Below are positions 1 to 7,924 of a stretch of 24,999 nt of DNA, piece after piece. The first letter of the stretch is position 1. Every line of letters starts with the position of its first letter. The notes below the pieces were generated by a model that was given only the letters and a program-made list of their open reading frames with translations, searched no databases and was not told where the DNA came from. The DNA comes from an uncultured Oceanospirillaceae bacterium (GTDB lineage Bacteria; Pseudomonadota; Gammaproteobacteria; Pseudomonadales; Oceanobacteraceae). The DNA lies in contig CALJVD010000048.1 of NCBI GenBank assembly GCA_937974825.1, positions 1 to 24,999 of the forward strand, read 5' to 3'. The position numbers and the translations under genes were made by a program.

Positions 1-684
1 CCCATGGAGTTTCCGGAAGGATTAGAGTTAGGCGTTATTTGCTCACGCGGTAACCCCTTGGATGCATTCGTATCGAACAAATACAAAACACTAGAAGAAA
101 TGCCAGAAGGCGCAGTAGTCGGCACATCAAGCTTACGTCGCCAGTGTCAGGTTCAGCAATTACGCCCCGATCTCATTATCAAAAGCTTGCGCGGTAACGT
201 ACAAACACGTTTAGGCAAAATGGATGCCGGTGAATATGACGCTATTATTTTAGCCGCAGCCGGTTTAGAGCGAATGGAAATGGAAGAGCGAATTGCCAGT
301 TATATTCCTGCAGAGCTATCACTGCCCGCAGGTGGCCAAGGTGCTTTAGGTATCGAATGGCGTACAGGGGATAGCGCGGTTCACGAATTACTAAAGCCCT
401 TACACGATGAAAAAACAGCCGCTTGTGTTATTGCAGAGCGTGCGTTAAACCGTCGTTTACAAGGTGGTTGTCAGGTACCTATCGCAGCCTATGCTGAGCT
501 AGAAGGTGATAAGCTTTCAATGCGTGCTCTAGTAGGCAGTGTAGATGGAAAAACTATTTTGCGCACCGAGCAAAGTGGAGCTTCAGCAGACGCTGAGAAA
601 ATGGGCATTGAAGGTGCAGAGCATTTATTAGCTCAAGGTGCAGGTGCTATTTTAAGCGAAGTGTACGGATACGAAGTTAAGTAA
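1..684 (+). CDS. hemC: Porphobilinogen deaminase (hydroxymethylbilane synthase), 5' truncated
   Basis: HemC joins four porphobilinogen molecules into hydroxymethylbilane in cytosolic haem synthesis. The reading frame is open to base 1, and the upstream codon fits a continuous protein, so the ATG at position 4 is internal. About 85 N-terminal residues are missing compared with the family length of about 310. Visible family signatures, counted from the ATG at 4, are the SSLRR substrate-binding stretch (42-46), the LRGNVQTRL segment (62-70) and the GGCQVP motif, whose Cys156 should carry the dipyrromethane cofactor. The stop codon overlaps the hemD start by one base, so the two genes are probably translationally coupled. 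Identification is secure; only the true start lies outside the window. Confidence 0.97.
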   Translation, partial: PMEFPEGLELGVICSRGNPLDAFVSNKYKTLEEMPEGAVVGTSSLRRQCQVQQLRPDLIIKSLRGNVQTRLGKMDAGEYDAIILAAAGLERMEMEERIASYIPAELSLPAGGQGALGIEWRTGDSAVHELLKPLHDEKTAACVIAERALNRRLQGGCQVPIAAYAELEGDKLSMRALVGSVDGKTILRTEQSGASADAEKMGIEGAEHLLAQGAGAILSEVYGYEVK

Positions 685-1439
685 TGAGCTTGCCGAGCGT
701 TATAGTTACCCGTCCAACTGGCCAAGAAGACTACATTTTGTCTGCTTTAGGCCAAGGGGGTTATCGCACACATCATTTACCATTAATGAAAATAGTGCCG
801 GTTGAAGATAATACTCGGTCAGCCGTATTACGAACGACCGTACAAAACACCGACCAATACGCGGTCATTGTAGTGGTTAGCATGAACGCCGCCGAACATG
901 GGTTGCGTTGGCTAGATGATTACTGGCCTCAATACCCTATCGGTATAGACTGGATAGCAGTTGGCCCAAGTACGGCTGAAGTCCTTGAAAAAGCAGGTTT
1001 AACCGTACACTGTCCAGAAAACAGCTTTGATACTGAAGGCATGCTAACCTTAGAGTGTTTGCATGCCGATAGAATAACAGGTAAAAAAGTACTGTTATGG
1101 CGAGGTGTTGGTGGACGCGAAACCTTAGCTAATACCTTACGAGCACAGGGCGCTCAGGTTGACTACGCCGAGCTATACGAAAGACAAGACATAGTGCACA
1201 GCCCACAACAGTGGCAACAGGCATTGGCCGACAAACCCGTACTGATGCTAAGCAGTACCCAGCAAATTGAAATTGTTTGTCAGCAGGTAGAAGACATAGC
1301 GCAGCGTATTCGTTTGTTAATAGTGCCTACAGAACGAAGCGCTAGAATCGCTAAAGAACATGGTTTTACGCAGGTGGTGGCAGCAGCCAGTGCCCGTGAT
1401 GATGATATGTTGGCTGCCCTAAAAGCCAATACACAATAA
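684..1439 (+). CDS. hemD: Uroporphyrinogen-III synthase
   Basis: HemD closes hydroxymethylbilane into uroporphyrinogen III with inversion of ring D, the step after HemC. The protein is 251 residues, the usual length. It shows the weakly conserved HemD pattern: an N-terminal VTRPTGQ segment, a central WRGVGGRETL segment followed by YAELYER, and a C-terminal SSTQQ segment. Family sequence conservation is low, so operon position adds real weight: the ATG overlaps the hemC stop codon and hemX/hemY follow 33 bases downstream, the standard gammaproteobacterial order. Nothing looks broken. Confidence 0.95.
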   Translation: MSLPSVIVTRPTGQEDYILSALGQGGYRTHHLPLMKIVPVEDNTRSAVLRTTVQNTDQYAVIVVVSMNAAEHGLRWLDDYWPQYPIGIDWIAVGPSTAEVLEKAGLTVHCPENSFDTEGMLTLECLHADRITGKKVLLWRGVGGRETLANTLRAQGAQVDYAELYERQDIVHSPQQWQQALADKPVLMLSSTQQIEIVCQQVEDIAQRIRLLIVPTERSARIAKEHGFTQVVAAASARDDDMLAALKANTQ

Positions 1440-1472
1440 CAATTATTATTTTTTCTAAGAAAGGATAAACAC

Positions 1473-2591
1473 GTGAGCGAGCAAACCCCGGTGGAAACAA
1501 CAGACGCCCAGGCCGTTACACAGCCTCAGGAGCAACAAGACGCCGCTGCTAACCAAGCCCCTAATAAACGATCAACGACAGCGCTTGGCTGGTTTAACTT
1601 CTTGCTAATTATTCTATTAGCAGGGTTGCTTGCTATTGCCGGTTGGTATGGCTGGCAGCACCACAATATTCTGGTGGATGAGTTGGCACACTTAAATCAC
1701 AGCCAGTCCAGAACCCAGTTGGAATCATCTCAGCAAATAAACAGTCAGAAAAAACTGATCGCAGAGCTACAGCAACACCAACAAGAGTTACAAAAACAAC
1801 TGGCACAAAACAGTGAAGCCATTGCCAAAATTCCTACAGCGGGTCGCCAAGACTGGTTGTTGGCCGAAGCTGAATACTTATTGCGAATTGCCAATCAACG
1901 CTTACAACTAGAAAAAGACTGGAGCAGTGCTTTAAGCATGCTACAAGCCGCAGACAATGTGTTGGTTGAAGCGCAAAATCCACGCATGAACCCAGTTCGT
2001 GCCTTAATTGCAGAAGAAATGATTGCATTGCGTAAAGCCCCTGCCCTTGATGTTCAGGGTGCTATTTTGCGTTTACAAGCATTACAAAAAGAACTGCCAC
2101 AACTGCCCTGGGTACCCAAAGAATTCTCCAAAGAAACAGATAGCGACGCGCAATCAGAAACAACCGATGTACAAGAAACTAAGCAACAAGCTTGGTATGT
2201 CGAAGTATGGAACAAGTTCAGTGAAACGCTTACCAGCTTAGTACGTATTCGCGTTCACGAAAGCAGTGCACCACAACCTCTAACTCCGGATCAGCAGTAC
2301 TACTTAGAGCAAAATATGTATCTGATGCTAGAGCAAGCTCAGGCGGCGTTATTACGCGAAGAAGAAGGTCTGTATAAACACAGTTTAGAACGCGTTGAGC
2401 AGTGGATGAAAAGCTACTTAATCGTAAAGAACACCAATACGGAAGCTGCGCTTGAAAGCGTACAAGAATTAAAAGGATGGCCGGTCGCACCTAAGCGCCC
2501 AGACATCAGTGGTTCTTTATTAAAGCTTCAATCGCTGTTAGAGCAACAACAACGCGGAAGTGTTAACTCTGCAGACGCGGAGGAAGTTTAA
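1473..2591 (+). CDS. hemX: HemX family inner-membrane protein
   Basis: HemX proteins sit beside hemC/hemD in gammaproteobacteria. They were once annotated as uroporphyrin-III C-methyltransferase, but this protein has no methyltransferase motif and its biochemical role is unsettled. Visible are a polar, Gln/Ala-rich cytoplasmic N-terminus (1-38), one transmembrane helix (about 40-61), a Gln-rich predicted coiled coil (about 70-118) and the family-typical stretch around WLLAEAEYLLRIANQRL (128-144). The start is a GTG preceded by an AAGAAAGGA Shine-Dalgarno sequence at 1457-1465. The stop codon overlaps the hemY ATG by one base. Length (372 aa) is normal. Confidence 0.9.
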   Translation: MSEQTPVETTDAQAVTQPQEQQDAAANQAPNKRSTTALGWFNFLLIILLAGLLAIAGWYGWQHHNILVDELAHLNHSQSRTQLESSQQINSQKKLIAELQQHQQELQKQLAQNSEAIAKIPTAGRQDWLLAEAEYLLRIANQRLQLEKDWSSALSMLQAADNVLVEAQNPRMNPVRALIAEEMIALRKAPALDVQGAILRLQALQKELPQLPWVPKEFSKETDSDAQSETTDVQETKQQAWYVEVWNKFSETLTSLVRIRVHESSAPQPLTPDQQYYLEQNMYLMLEQAQAALLREEEGLYKHSLERVEQWMKSYLIVKNTNTEAALESVQELKGWPVAPKRPDISGSLLKLQSLLEQQQRGSVNSADAEEV

Positions 2592-3757
2592 TGAAAAGAT
2601 GGTTCTTTCTTCTGCTAATAACCCTAGTGATAGGTGTTATTGCAGGTACTTCAATGGGCATCGATAGCGGTTACGTATTGCTTAGCTGGGACAAGTACAG
2701 CCTTGAAACCAGTGTGGGGCTATGGCTGCTTGCTACCGTTGTTATTATCATCGCATTATATTCAGTTTGGCGTGTTAGCTTGTTGTTACTTGGTAATGAC
2801 TGGCGTTTTAATGAATGGCGCGAAGAGCGACGCATTAAACGTTCTCGTAAAAAAACCTTACGTGGGCTTTTACATATGGCACAAGGCCAATGGAAGCGAG
2901 CAGAAAAAGTACTTAGCCAACATGCAGAGCATTCAGATACACCGTTAATTAATTACTTAGCGGCGGCAAAGTCCGCCTCTGAACAGGGCAAAGTGGACGA
3001 AGCGCAAGAATGGTTAAAAGCCGCAGAAAATAGCACTCGTGGTGCCGAATTGGTGGTGGGTGTTATGCAGGCACAAATACTGTACGACAGTAACCAGCAA
3101 GAGCAAGCGCTTGCCATTCTACTTAACCTACACAAAAAGCATCCTAAGCATGCGCTAGTGCTCAAGCTACTCGTGCAAACCTATGAAGATTTAGAAGATT
3201 GGCAGACGCTGCATGACTTACTGCCCGAAGCTAGTCGTTATGCCGGGTTATCTGAAGAACGACTGCAGCAACTAGAAGAAACAGTCACTTTGCACCTGTT
3301 AGAAAAGGCTGCTGATATGTCTGTGGATGCGGTTAAGAAACAATACCATGGCCTTAACCGTAAAATACGTTATAGTCTTGTGGTAACCAAAAAGTACGCT
3401 GAGCTATTATTTAAAATAGATCAAGCATTGTTAGAACAAGAGCTTCGCAGTGCGTTTAAGTACGTATGGCATGATGACTTAATACGTTTATATGGATTAG
3501 CTAAAGGGGAAGACCCAGGTCGACAATTACTTTTTGCTGAAAAACAGCTTAACGAACGAACCAATGATCCAGTATTACTGTTAGCGTTAGGTCGATTAGC
3601 TGTTAAGGCCGGAAAGCCCGACAAAGCGGCAGAGTACTTTGAAGCCGGTATTAAATTACGTAACTTACCAGAACTTCATCAAGAAATGGCTCTGTTAAGA
3701 TTATCAGAGGGTAATGAAGCCCGTGCCTGTGAACACTTCCAATTAGCCTTAAGCTAA
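2591..3757 (+). CDS. hemY: HemY, inner-membrane TPR protein of the hem operon
   Basis: This is the gammaproteobacterial HemY (HemY_N family plus tetratricopeptide-like helices), not the unrelated protoporphyrinogen oxidase of the same name. Two hydrophobic helices lie at about 4-23 and 43-67, followed by a long helical region with TPR-like periodicity, for example around residues 90-200 and 310-385. The molecular function is unknown; a haem-related role is inferred from the fixed hemCDXY order. The ATG overlaps the hemX stop and has an AGGAAG Shine-Dalgarno sequence inside the end of hemX (2581-2586), pointing to translational coupling. It is the last gene of the operon. Confidence 0.92.
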   Translation: MKRWFFLLLITLVIGVIAGTSMGIDSGYVLLSWDKYSLETSVGLWLLATVVIIIALYSVWRVSLLLLGNDWRFNEWREERRIKRSRKKTLRGLLHMAQGQWKRAEKVLSQHAEHSDTPLINYLAAAKSASEQGKVDEAQEWLKAAENSTRGAELVVGVMQAQILYDSNQQEQALAILLNLHKKHPKHALVLKLLVQTYEDLEDWQTLHDLLPEASRYAGLSEERLQQLEETVTLHLLEKAADMSVDAVKKQYHGLNRKIRYSLVVTKKYAELLFKIDQALLEQELRSAFKYVWHDDLIRLYGLAKGEDPGRQLLFAEKQLNERTNDPVLLLALGRLAVKAGKPDKAAEYFEAGIKLRNLPELHQEMALLRLSEGNEARACEHFQLALS

Positions 3758-3759
3758 AC

Positions 3760-3788
3760 AAAAAACGCCTCATTCGAGGCGTTTTTTT
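3760..3788. terminator. Bidirectional terminator between hemY and the META lipoprotein gene
   Basis: A 7-bp perfect stem (3765-3771 pairing with 3776-3782) closes a 4-base loop. It is flanked by an A-run at 3760-3765 and a T-run at 3782-3788, so it reads as an intrinsic terminator from both sides. It lies between convergent genes: hemY ends at 3757 and the minus-strand gene ends at 3790. Confidence 0.9.
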
Positions 3789-3789
3789 G

Positions 3790-4200
3790 TTACATCCAAT
3801 CGGCTAGTTCATACACTAAGGTATGCTCTTCGCCTTGTAGGGTGAGCTTTTTCCCTTTGTTAATAACTTTCGCCCCTTGGATTAAGGTCTTAAGCACAGG
3901 CGTTTCTACTTTTTGGGTGCTTTCAGTACACGCCATCATAGTGTTACCTAGTTGAGTTGCTTTCAGCACACCGTTTTCTAATTCAGCTTCACCAAAATAA
4001 CGATTACAACCGGCTTGACCATTAATAGTAAAGTGCTCACCAATTTCTAAATCGGAATTTAAGTCGGGGTCAATCTTTACGCCATCAATGCTAACTAAGT
4101 TCCAATGATGATGTTGTAGATCTGTTTTAGTAACGACCGATTGAGTAGCACAGGCCGTTATAAGAAAAGGAAGGCTGAATGCCAACAATGTACGTTTCAT
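3790..4200 (-). CDS. META-domain lipoprotein (HslJ-like)
   Basis: A 136-residue predicted lipoprotein. The N-terminus has a basic start, a hydrophobic core and a lipobox LITAC with Cys17 as the lipidation site. The rest is one META domain, recognisable by the HHWNLVSIDG start and the NGQAGCNRYFGE and MMACTES segments, each carrying a conserved cysteine. META proteins such as E. coli HslJ are periplasmic or outer-membrane proteins linked to stress or novobiocin resistance, without a known enzymatic activity. The start has an AAGAGG Shine-Dalgarno sequence. The gene lies 12 bases downstream of the reductase gene on the same strand, so co-transcription is likely, but no functional link is evident. 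Confidence 0.87.
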   Translation of the reverse strand: MKRTLLAFSLPFLITACATQSVVTKTDLQHHHWNLVSIDGVKIDPDLNSDLEIGEHFTINGQAGCNRYFGEAELENGVLKATQLGNTMMACTESTQKVETPVLKTLIQGAKVINKGKKLTLQGEEHTLVYELADWM

Positions 4201-4212
4201 AATAACCTCTTG

Positions 4213-5250
4213 TTATTTATTTCTAGGTGCGTAGCTAAACACATCTGAATGCATGTTTTTGTCAGACAAACCTTGCTTAGCGAGTTGGTCTAAGGTGCCG
4301 TAAACCATATTAGGTGAGCCACAAGCAAACACTTGAGTATTGGTTAGATCGGCAAAATCTTCACTAATAACTTGGTAAATCATCCCTTTACGCCCTGCCC
4401 AATTAGCATCAGGCTGCTCAATAATCGGATGGTAATGAATATTGGTATAGCTCTTAGCCCAGTGCTCAGGCAATGAATTAATATAAAATCCAGCAGCGGT
4501 TTTATTTGACCAGTAAATATGAATTTCTTGCTCAGGGTGAATGGCTAACGTAGCTTCTACAAAACTCTTAATTTGTGTAAATCCACTGCCAGCGGCCACC
4601 AGGATTAAAGGCTGATCTTTATAGGATGAAAGAATACGCTTGTTTAAAAAGCACTCCCCTTGCGGCATGGTCACTTTAACAATAGGAGAATCTTTCAGAG
4701 AGCATACGATGCACTCTGAACGTTCGGTGTCACTGGCAATATGCAGCTCGATACGACGAGGATCTTCACCGGTTAAATCACTGGGTGCGCAAGCAATTGA
4801 ATAGGGTATTTGCTCTACTTTGCCATCGGTATGGGTGATATGGAGCAAGAGGTATTGCCCGGGCCAAAACTTTGCTGTTTTACCCGCAGGGAGTAGTAAG
4901 TCTACTCGCCACATGTCATCCCCAATTAACTCCATGCGCGAGACTTGGCAGGCGTATGTTAATGGTTCTATAAAATCTGGAGTTTGGACAGAAGACATAT
5001 AAAGCTCAGAATCGGTTAAAGGGTTAGCAACGCAGCATAATACCTTATCTTCTTGATCAAGTATTTGCTGGCCAAGTGTGTTTCTAAAATGGAACGATCC
5101 ACTAATTCGTTCGCTTTGGCAAATCATGCAAACGCCATTTTCGCAGCCCACGTAAATATCTACCCCCTGCTCTTCGGCGGCATCGGTAATGGTTTGATCG
5201 GCTCTGCATTGAATAACAGTGCCACTGGGCTGAAAGGTAATTGTTAGCAT
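4213..5250 (-). CDS. NAD(P)H oxidoreductase with N-terminal 2Fe-2S ferredoxin domain (CDP-glucoseen reductase/Fre-like)
   Basis: Residues 1-85 are a plant-type ferredoxin domain; the cluster ligands are C36, C41, C44 and probably C73. From about residue 100 follows a ferredoxin-NADP reductase module, with a flavin-binding barrel, an NAD(P) loop (GSGF near 215) and a CGSPNM motif near 310, ending in SDVFSYAP as in Fre-type flavin reductases. Database names for this family are usually CDP-6-deoxy-delta-3,4-glucoseen reductase, but no sugar-dehydrase genes lie nearby, so a general flavin or iron-sulfur reductase role is more plausible. In many gammaproteobacteria a Fre-type gene adjoins ubiD; here ubiD is 2.7 kb away. 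Oddity: the flavin-binding RxYS motif reads IPYS, so the usual arginine is absent. No clear Shine-Dalgarno sequence precedes the ATG. Confidence 0.82.
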   Translation of the reverse strand: MLTITFQPSGTVIQCRADQTITDAAEEQGVDIYVGCENGVCMICQSERISGSFHFRNTLGQQILDQEDKVLCCVANPLTDSELYMSSVQTPDFIEPLTYACQVSRMELIGDDMWRVDLLLPAGKTAKFWPGQYLLLHITHTDGKVEQIPYSIACAPSDLTGEDPRRIELHIASDTERSECIVCSLKDSPIVKVTMPQGECFLNKRILSSYKDQPLILVAAGSGFTQIKSFVEATLAIHPEQEIHIYWSNKTAAGFYINSLPEHWAKSYTNIHYHPIIEQPDANWAGRKGMIYQVISEDFADLTNTQVFACGSPNMVYGTLDQLAKQGLSDKNMHSDVFSYAPRNK

Positions 5251-5308
5251 AAGTGGTATTAAGTAAATAGCTATATTCTATAGTCTAGAGAGATTATTGG
5301 GTAATGGC

Positions 5309-5337
5309 TTGAAATAATTGAAATAAAAGGAGATATT
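5309..5337 (+). promoter_or_regulatory. Possible sigma-70 promoter for the GrpB-family gene
   Basis: TTGAAA at 5309-5314 and GATATT at 5332-5337 are separated by 17 bases, about 95 bases upstream of the preferred ATG. The -35 is good and the -10 is a 4/6 match. The stretch is AT-rich, so chance matches are likely and this is tentative. Confidence 0.3.
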
Positions 5338-5432
5338 CCGCTTGAAGTAAGATTAATTAACAAGGGCGAAAAAGCGGTTATGTAAGCCGTTATAGCAGAG
5401 CCTTGGCAATAAAGGTAAGTAGTGACTGTATA

Positions 5433-5945
5433 ATGGATATATTGACGTACGAACGCATCCCTGCAGAATTTAAACCTTGGACTAATACTTATTTGCGGGT
5501 TGCTGAACAGTTAATTAAAACGATTCAAACCACAGATCTAGAGGTCATTCATATAGGTTCTACTTCGGCTAAAGTGGGTGGCAAAGGTATTATTGATTTA
5601 TCGGTGTTGTATCAGGCTGGCAATTTAGAAGGAGCGATAGAACGAGTTAAGTCGTTAGGGTTTCAAGACCAAGTAAGTAAAGCACCCTTCCCACCAGAAC
5701 GCCCCAGAAAAGACGGTTTAGTGATTTTCGACAATAAGAAATATCTTGTGCACATTCATATTATTGAACATGGATCATCAGAGCATAAAAAACAGCTGTA
5801 TTACAAAGAGTGCATGCTGTCTAACATTGAAGCCCGCCGCGCTTACGAAAATACTAAGCGAGCGATATTAGCGCAAGGCATTACCGATCAAGAAGAGTAC
5901 GGAAAGCGTAAATCACTATTTGTGAAATCCGTACTCAATCATTGA
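5433..5945 (+). CDS. GrpB/UPF0157 family protein (nucleotidyltransferase-like fold)
   Basis: The family is recognised by HIGSTS followed by KGIIDL and then the central VHIHII segment, and it has the fold of minimal nucleotidyltransferases. Typical family members read HIGSTAVPGLxxKPIID; here the loop is SAKVGGKGIID. Substrate and role are unknown; some homologues are fused to dephospho-CoA kinase. I place the start at the ATG at 5433 (170 aa), because the family homology begins there with the segment ILTYERI. An in-frame TTG at 5403 would add ten residues without homology. An AAAGG at 5411-5415 is rather far from the ATG, so the start is not settled by a ribosome-binding site. The gene stands alone, convergent with the amphi-Trp gene. 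Confidence 0.8.
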   Translation: MDILTYERIPAEFKPWTNTYLRVAEQLIKTIQTTDLEVIHIGSTSAKVGGKGIIDLSVLYQAGNLEGAIERVKSLGFQDQVSKAPFPPERPRKDGLVIFDNKKYLVHIHIIEHGSSEHKKQLYYKECMLSNIEARRAYENTKRAILAQGITDQEEYGKRKSLFVKSVLNH

Positions 5946-5964
5946 TAAAGTGGCCTGGCTTTAT
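5945..5964. terminator. Weak hairpin between convergent genes
   Basis: ATAAAG at 5945-5950 pairs with CTTTAT at 5959-5964 over an 8-base loop, in the 29-base gap between the GrpB-family gene and the amphi-Trp gene. The stem is only 6 bp and there is no T-run, so the terminator assignment rests mainly on position. Confidence 0.3.
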
Positions 5965-5974
5965 ACAGAACAAC

Positions 5975-6193
5975 TTACCACTTAATTTCAATTTCTAAGC
6001 TGCTGCCGTCGTCTTCAACTTCTAGCTCAATTTCCATATCAACCTGGTCGGCGATATTAACGGCGAATTTTAGGCCATCACGAGAAAAGTGCAGGCTATT
6101 CTGTTTTGCCATTGCATCGGCAATTTGATGTAAAAGTTTAGCGGCTTCTTCGCGGCTTAATGCTTGTTTGTGTTTTACTTCAAGTAGTTCCAT
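5975..6193 (-). CDS. Amphi-Trp domain-containing small protein
   Basis: A 72-residue acidic protein that fits the amphi-Trp domain family: an alpha-helical first half with REEAAKLLHQIADAM, followed by alternating beta-strands rich in E/I/V and ending in the amphipathic LEIEIKW that gives the family its name. Family function is unknown. An AAGGA Shine-Dalgarno sequence lies about 8 bases before the ATG. The gene appears to be monocistronic, convergent with the GrpB-family gene. A perfect AT-rich inverted repeat lies 41-62 bases upstream of the start. Confidence 0.83.
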   Translation of the reverse strand: MELLEVKHKQALSREEAAKLLHQIADAMAKQNSLHFSRDGLKFAVNIADQVDMEIELEVEDDGSSLEIEIKW

Positions 6194-6496
6194 GGTGAAT
6201 TCCTTAAACTGTCGTAAATCATGATTTTTTTAGGATAGATAAAACCTTATCTATCTAACTAATATCAAAACCTATTTTTACAGCATAGTCGATAATCGTT
6301 TTTTTAAATCAGTGTTCTAAAAATAGATGAAATTTATTGCCTAGTTGTGGTGCTAAGAGTACATTCCGCAGCGAACTAAAGAGGCGCTTTAATACTCTAA
6401 ATAGCTTATTCTTTAAGGAATTAACAAGAGCCTGCAGGTTGGCGAAGTGTTATTCAATTCATTGCTTTGTTTAATCTTATATAGGTCATAAATACA
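6194..6496. other. Intergenic region upstream of two divergent genes
   Basis: About 300 AT-rich bases between the amphi-Trp gene (minus) and the oxygenase gene (plus). The only clear structure is the 9-bp inverted repeat at 6234-6255. I see no open reading frame, tRNA or confident promoter here. Confidence 0.6.
6234..6255. repeat. 9-bp perfect inverted repeat upstream of the amphi-Trp gene
   Basis: GATAGATAA (6234-6242) and TTATCTATC (6247-6255) flank the 4-base spacer AACC. There is no T-run after it in the plus direction, and in the minus direction an A-run follows, so it does not look like a terminator. Its position just upstream of the minus-strand start is compatible with an operator or a 5'-leader hairpin. 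Confidence 0.6.
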
Positions 6497-7171
6497 TTGG
6501 TCGCATTAGTAAAATCCCTTAACACAAATGACGGCAACAACCACGATGAAACCCTCTTTGCATTGATTGCAGATGATTTAATAAAACAAGGTTATAGCGT
6601 TCGTCCAGGCGCATTGCCAGACAATATCGCCAGTTCTTTATACGCCTACCAACAGTTTGAGAATGATCGTACATACGTTGATGCTGGCATTGGGCGTGGT
6701 GAAGATTATTTGAAAACAGAGTTTGTCAGAACCGATGAAATCTTATGGATTACAGGTGAGTCTGAGGCAGGTCAAAAGTGGAATGAGTGGACGGCTAAGT
6801 TACAGCGCTATTTAAACCAACGCTTGTTTTTAGGGCTGTTCTCATTTGAGAGCCACTTTGCTCATTACCCACCAGGTGCGTACTATAAAAGACACTACGA
6901 TGCCTTTAGGGGTGACACGAACCGTATATTATCGGTTGTTACCTATCTTAACCCGGGTTGGGGCAACAACGATGGTGGCGAACTGGTTTTGTATCAAGAT
7001 GAACAAGACAAAGAAGGTTTAAAAGTTATGCCTCTTTACGGCACTTTGGTGGTTTTTCTGAGTGAAGAATTTCCTCATGAAGTGCTACCCGCACATCGAG
7101 ATAGATACTCTGTCGCAGGTTGGTATCGTGTTAATACATCCATTGGTAATAAGATTGATCCACCTCGTTAA
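6497..7171 (+). CDS. 2-oxoglutarate/Fe(II)-dependent oxygenase, prolyl-hydroxylase-like
   Basis: A 224-residue protein with a C-terminal P4Hc-type double-stranded beta-helix. Iron ligands are visible as H133 and D135 (in RHYDAF) and H194 (in FPHEVLP), and R203 in RYSVAGW should bind the 2-oxoglutarate carboxylate. The YLNPGW...GGELVLY and LVVFLSEEFPHEVLPA pattern is that of proteobacterial EGLN-like prolyl hydroxylases, of which Pseudomonas PPHD hydroxylates elongation factor Tu; that substrate is only a possibility here. An in-frame stop at 6482 and the lack of ATG or GTG force a TTG start at 6497, with AGGT about ten bases upstream. The GST gene follows after 30 bases, probably in the same transcript. 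Confidence 0.85.
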   Translation: MVALVKSLNTNDGNNHDETLFALIADDLIKQGYSVRPGALPDNIASSLYAYQQFENDRTYVDAGIGRGEDYLKTEFVRTDEILWITGESEAGQKWNEWTAKLQRYLNQRLFLGLFSFESHFAHYPPGAYYKRHYDAFRGDTNRILSVVTYLNPGWGNNDGGELVLYQDEQDKEGLKVMPLYGTLVVFLSEEFPHEVLPAHRDRYSVAGWYRVNTSIGNKIDPPR

Positions 7172-7201
7172 CCGGTGGGTTTATTGAGTTAGGAAATGAT
7201 T

Positions 7202-7861
7202 ATGTCTGCTGTGTTACCCCGCTTGTACTCTTTTCGCCGCTGTCCTTATGCCATGCGTGCACGATTAGGATTAGTATTTGCTGAGTTACAGGTGGAATTG
7301 CGCGAGATAGTACTTAGAAACAAACCCGAGCAAATGTTGGCCATTAGTCCAAAAGGAACCGTGCCTGTGCTCGAACTGTTAGCTAAAGACGACGCTAACT
7401 CTGTTGTGATTGAAGAAAGCCGAGAAATTTTAGAATGGGCGCTTAAGCAAAACGACCCACAAGGCTTATTAAGCGTTAAGCCTAAGAAAGCCAATGCCTT
7501 AATTGATCAAAACGATAACGAATTCAAACAATGGCTCGACCGCTATAAATACGCCGACCGCTATCCAGAAATGACAGAGCTAGAATACCGACAAAAAGGC
7601 GAAGCGTTTTTACAGGTGCTAGAAGCGTTACTGACAAACAACAAGTACTTGTTGGGAAGTAACATCAGCATGGCCGATATAGGCATCATGCCATTTGTAC
7701 GCCAGTTTGCCCACGTTGACCGTGACGTATTTTATAGCCTGCCCTACCCACACTTACAGCGATGGCTAAAAGACTGGCTAGAGCATCCGTTGTTCAAAAA
7801 AACAATGGTGAAATACAGCCCTTGGCAAGAAGGCGATGAGTTAGTTGTGTTTCCAAGTTAA
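7202..7861 (+). CDS. Glutathione S-transferase family protein
   Basis: The N-terminal thioredoxin-like domain (about 1-80) contains RCPYAMRAR, with Cys in the usual catalytic-cysteine position, and a KGTVPVL cis-proline loop followed by an EES glutathione-binding segment. The C-terminal all-helical GST domain contains NISMADIGIMPFVRQFAHVD. This suggests a Cys-type GST that makes or reduces glutathione mixed disulfides, but substrates cannot be read from sequence. Two ATGs lie two codons apart (7196 and 7202). The AGGA at 7191-7194 is well spaced only for 7202, so that start is chosen (219 aa). It follows the oxygenase gene closely and is convergent with ubiD. Confidence 0.88.
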   Translation: MSAVLPRLYSFRRCPYAMRARLGLVFAELQVELREIVLRNKPEQMLAISPKGTVPVLELLAKDDANSVVIEESREILEWALKQNDPQGLLSVKPKKANALIDQNDNEFKQWLDRYKYADRYPEMTELEYRQKGEAFLQVLEALLTNNKYLLGSNISMADIGIMPFVRQFAHVDRDVFYSLPYPHLQRWLKDWLEHPLFKKTMVKYSPWQEGDELVVFPS

Positions 7862-7868
7862 TCAAAAT

Positions 7869-7894
7869 GCATCCTGCCATGATGTGCAGGATGC
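7869..7894. terminator. Hairpin between convergent GST and ubiD genes
   Basis: A perfect 9-bp stem (7869-7877 with 7886-7894) has an 8-base loop. In the minus direction it is followed by ATTTTG, giving a short T-tract for ubiD. In the plus direction no T-run follows. Likely a transcription terminator, best suited to ubiD. Confidence 0.65.
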
Positions 7895-7924
7895 GGTTGT
7901 AATACTGTGCAGAGATGGACGCAA

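Noticed and set aside
3790..7861. A new multi-gene defence or metabolic system in the accessory-looking segment
   Set aside because: The genes are on mixed strands, belong to widespread unrelated families (META, ferredoxin reductase, GrpB, amphi-Trp, 2OG oxygenase, GST) and show no shared operon beyond two pairs.
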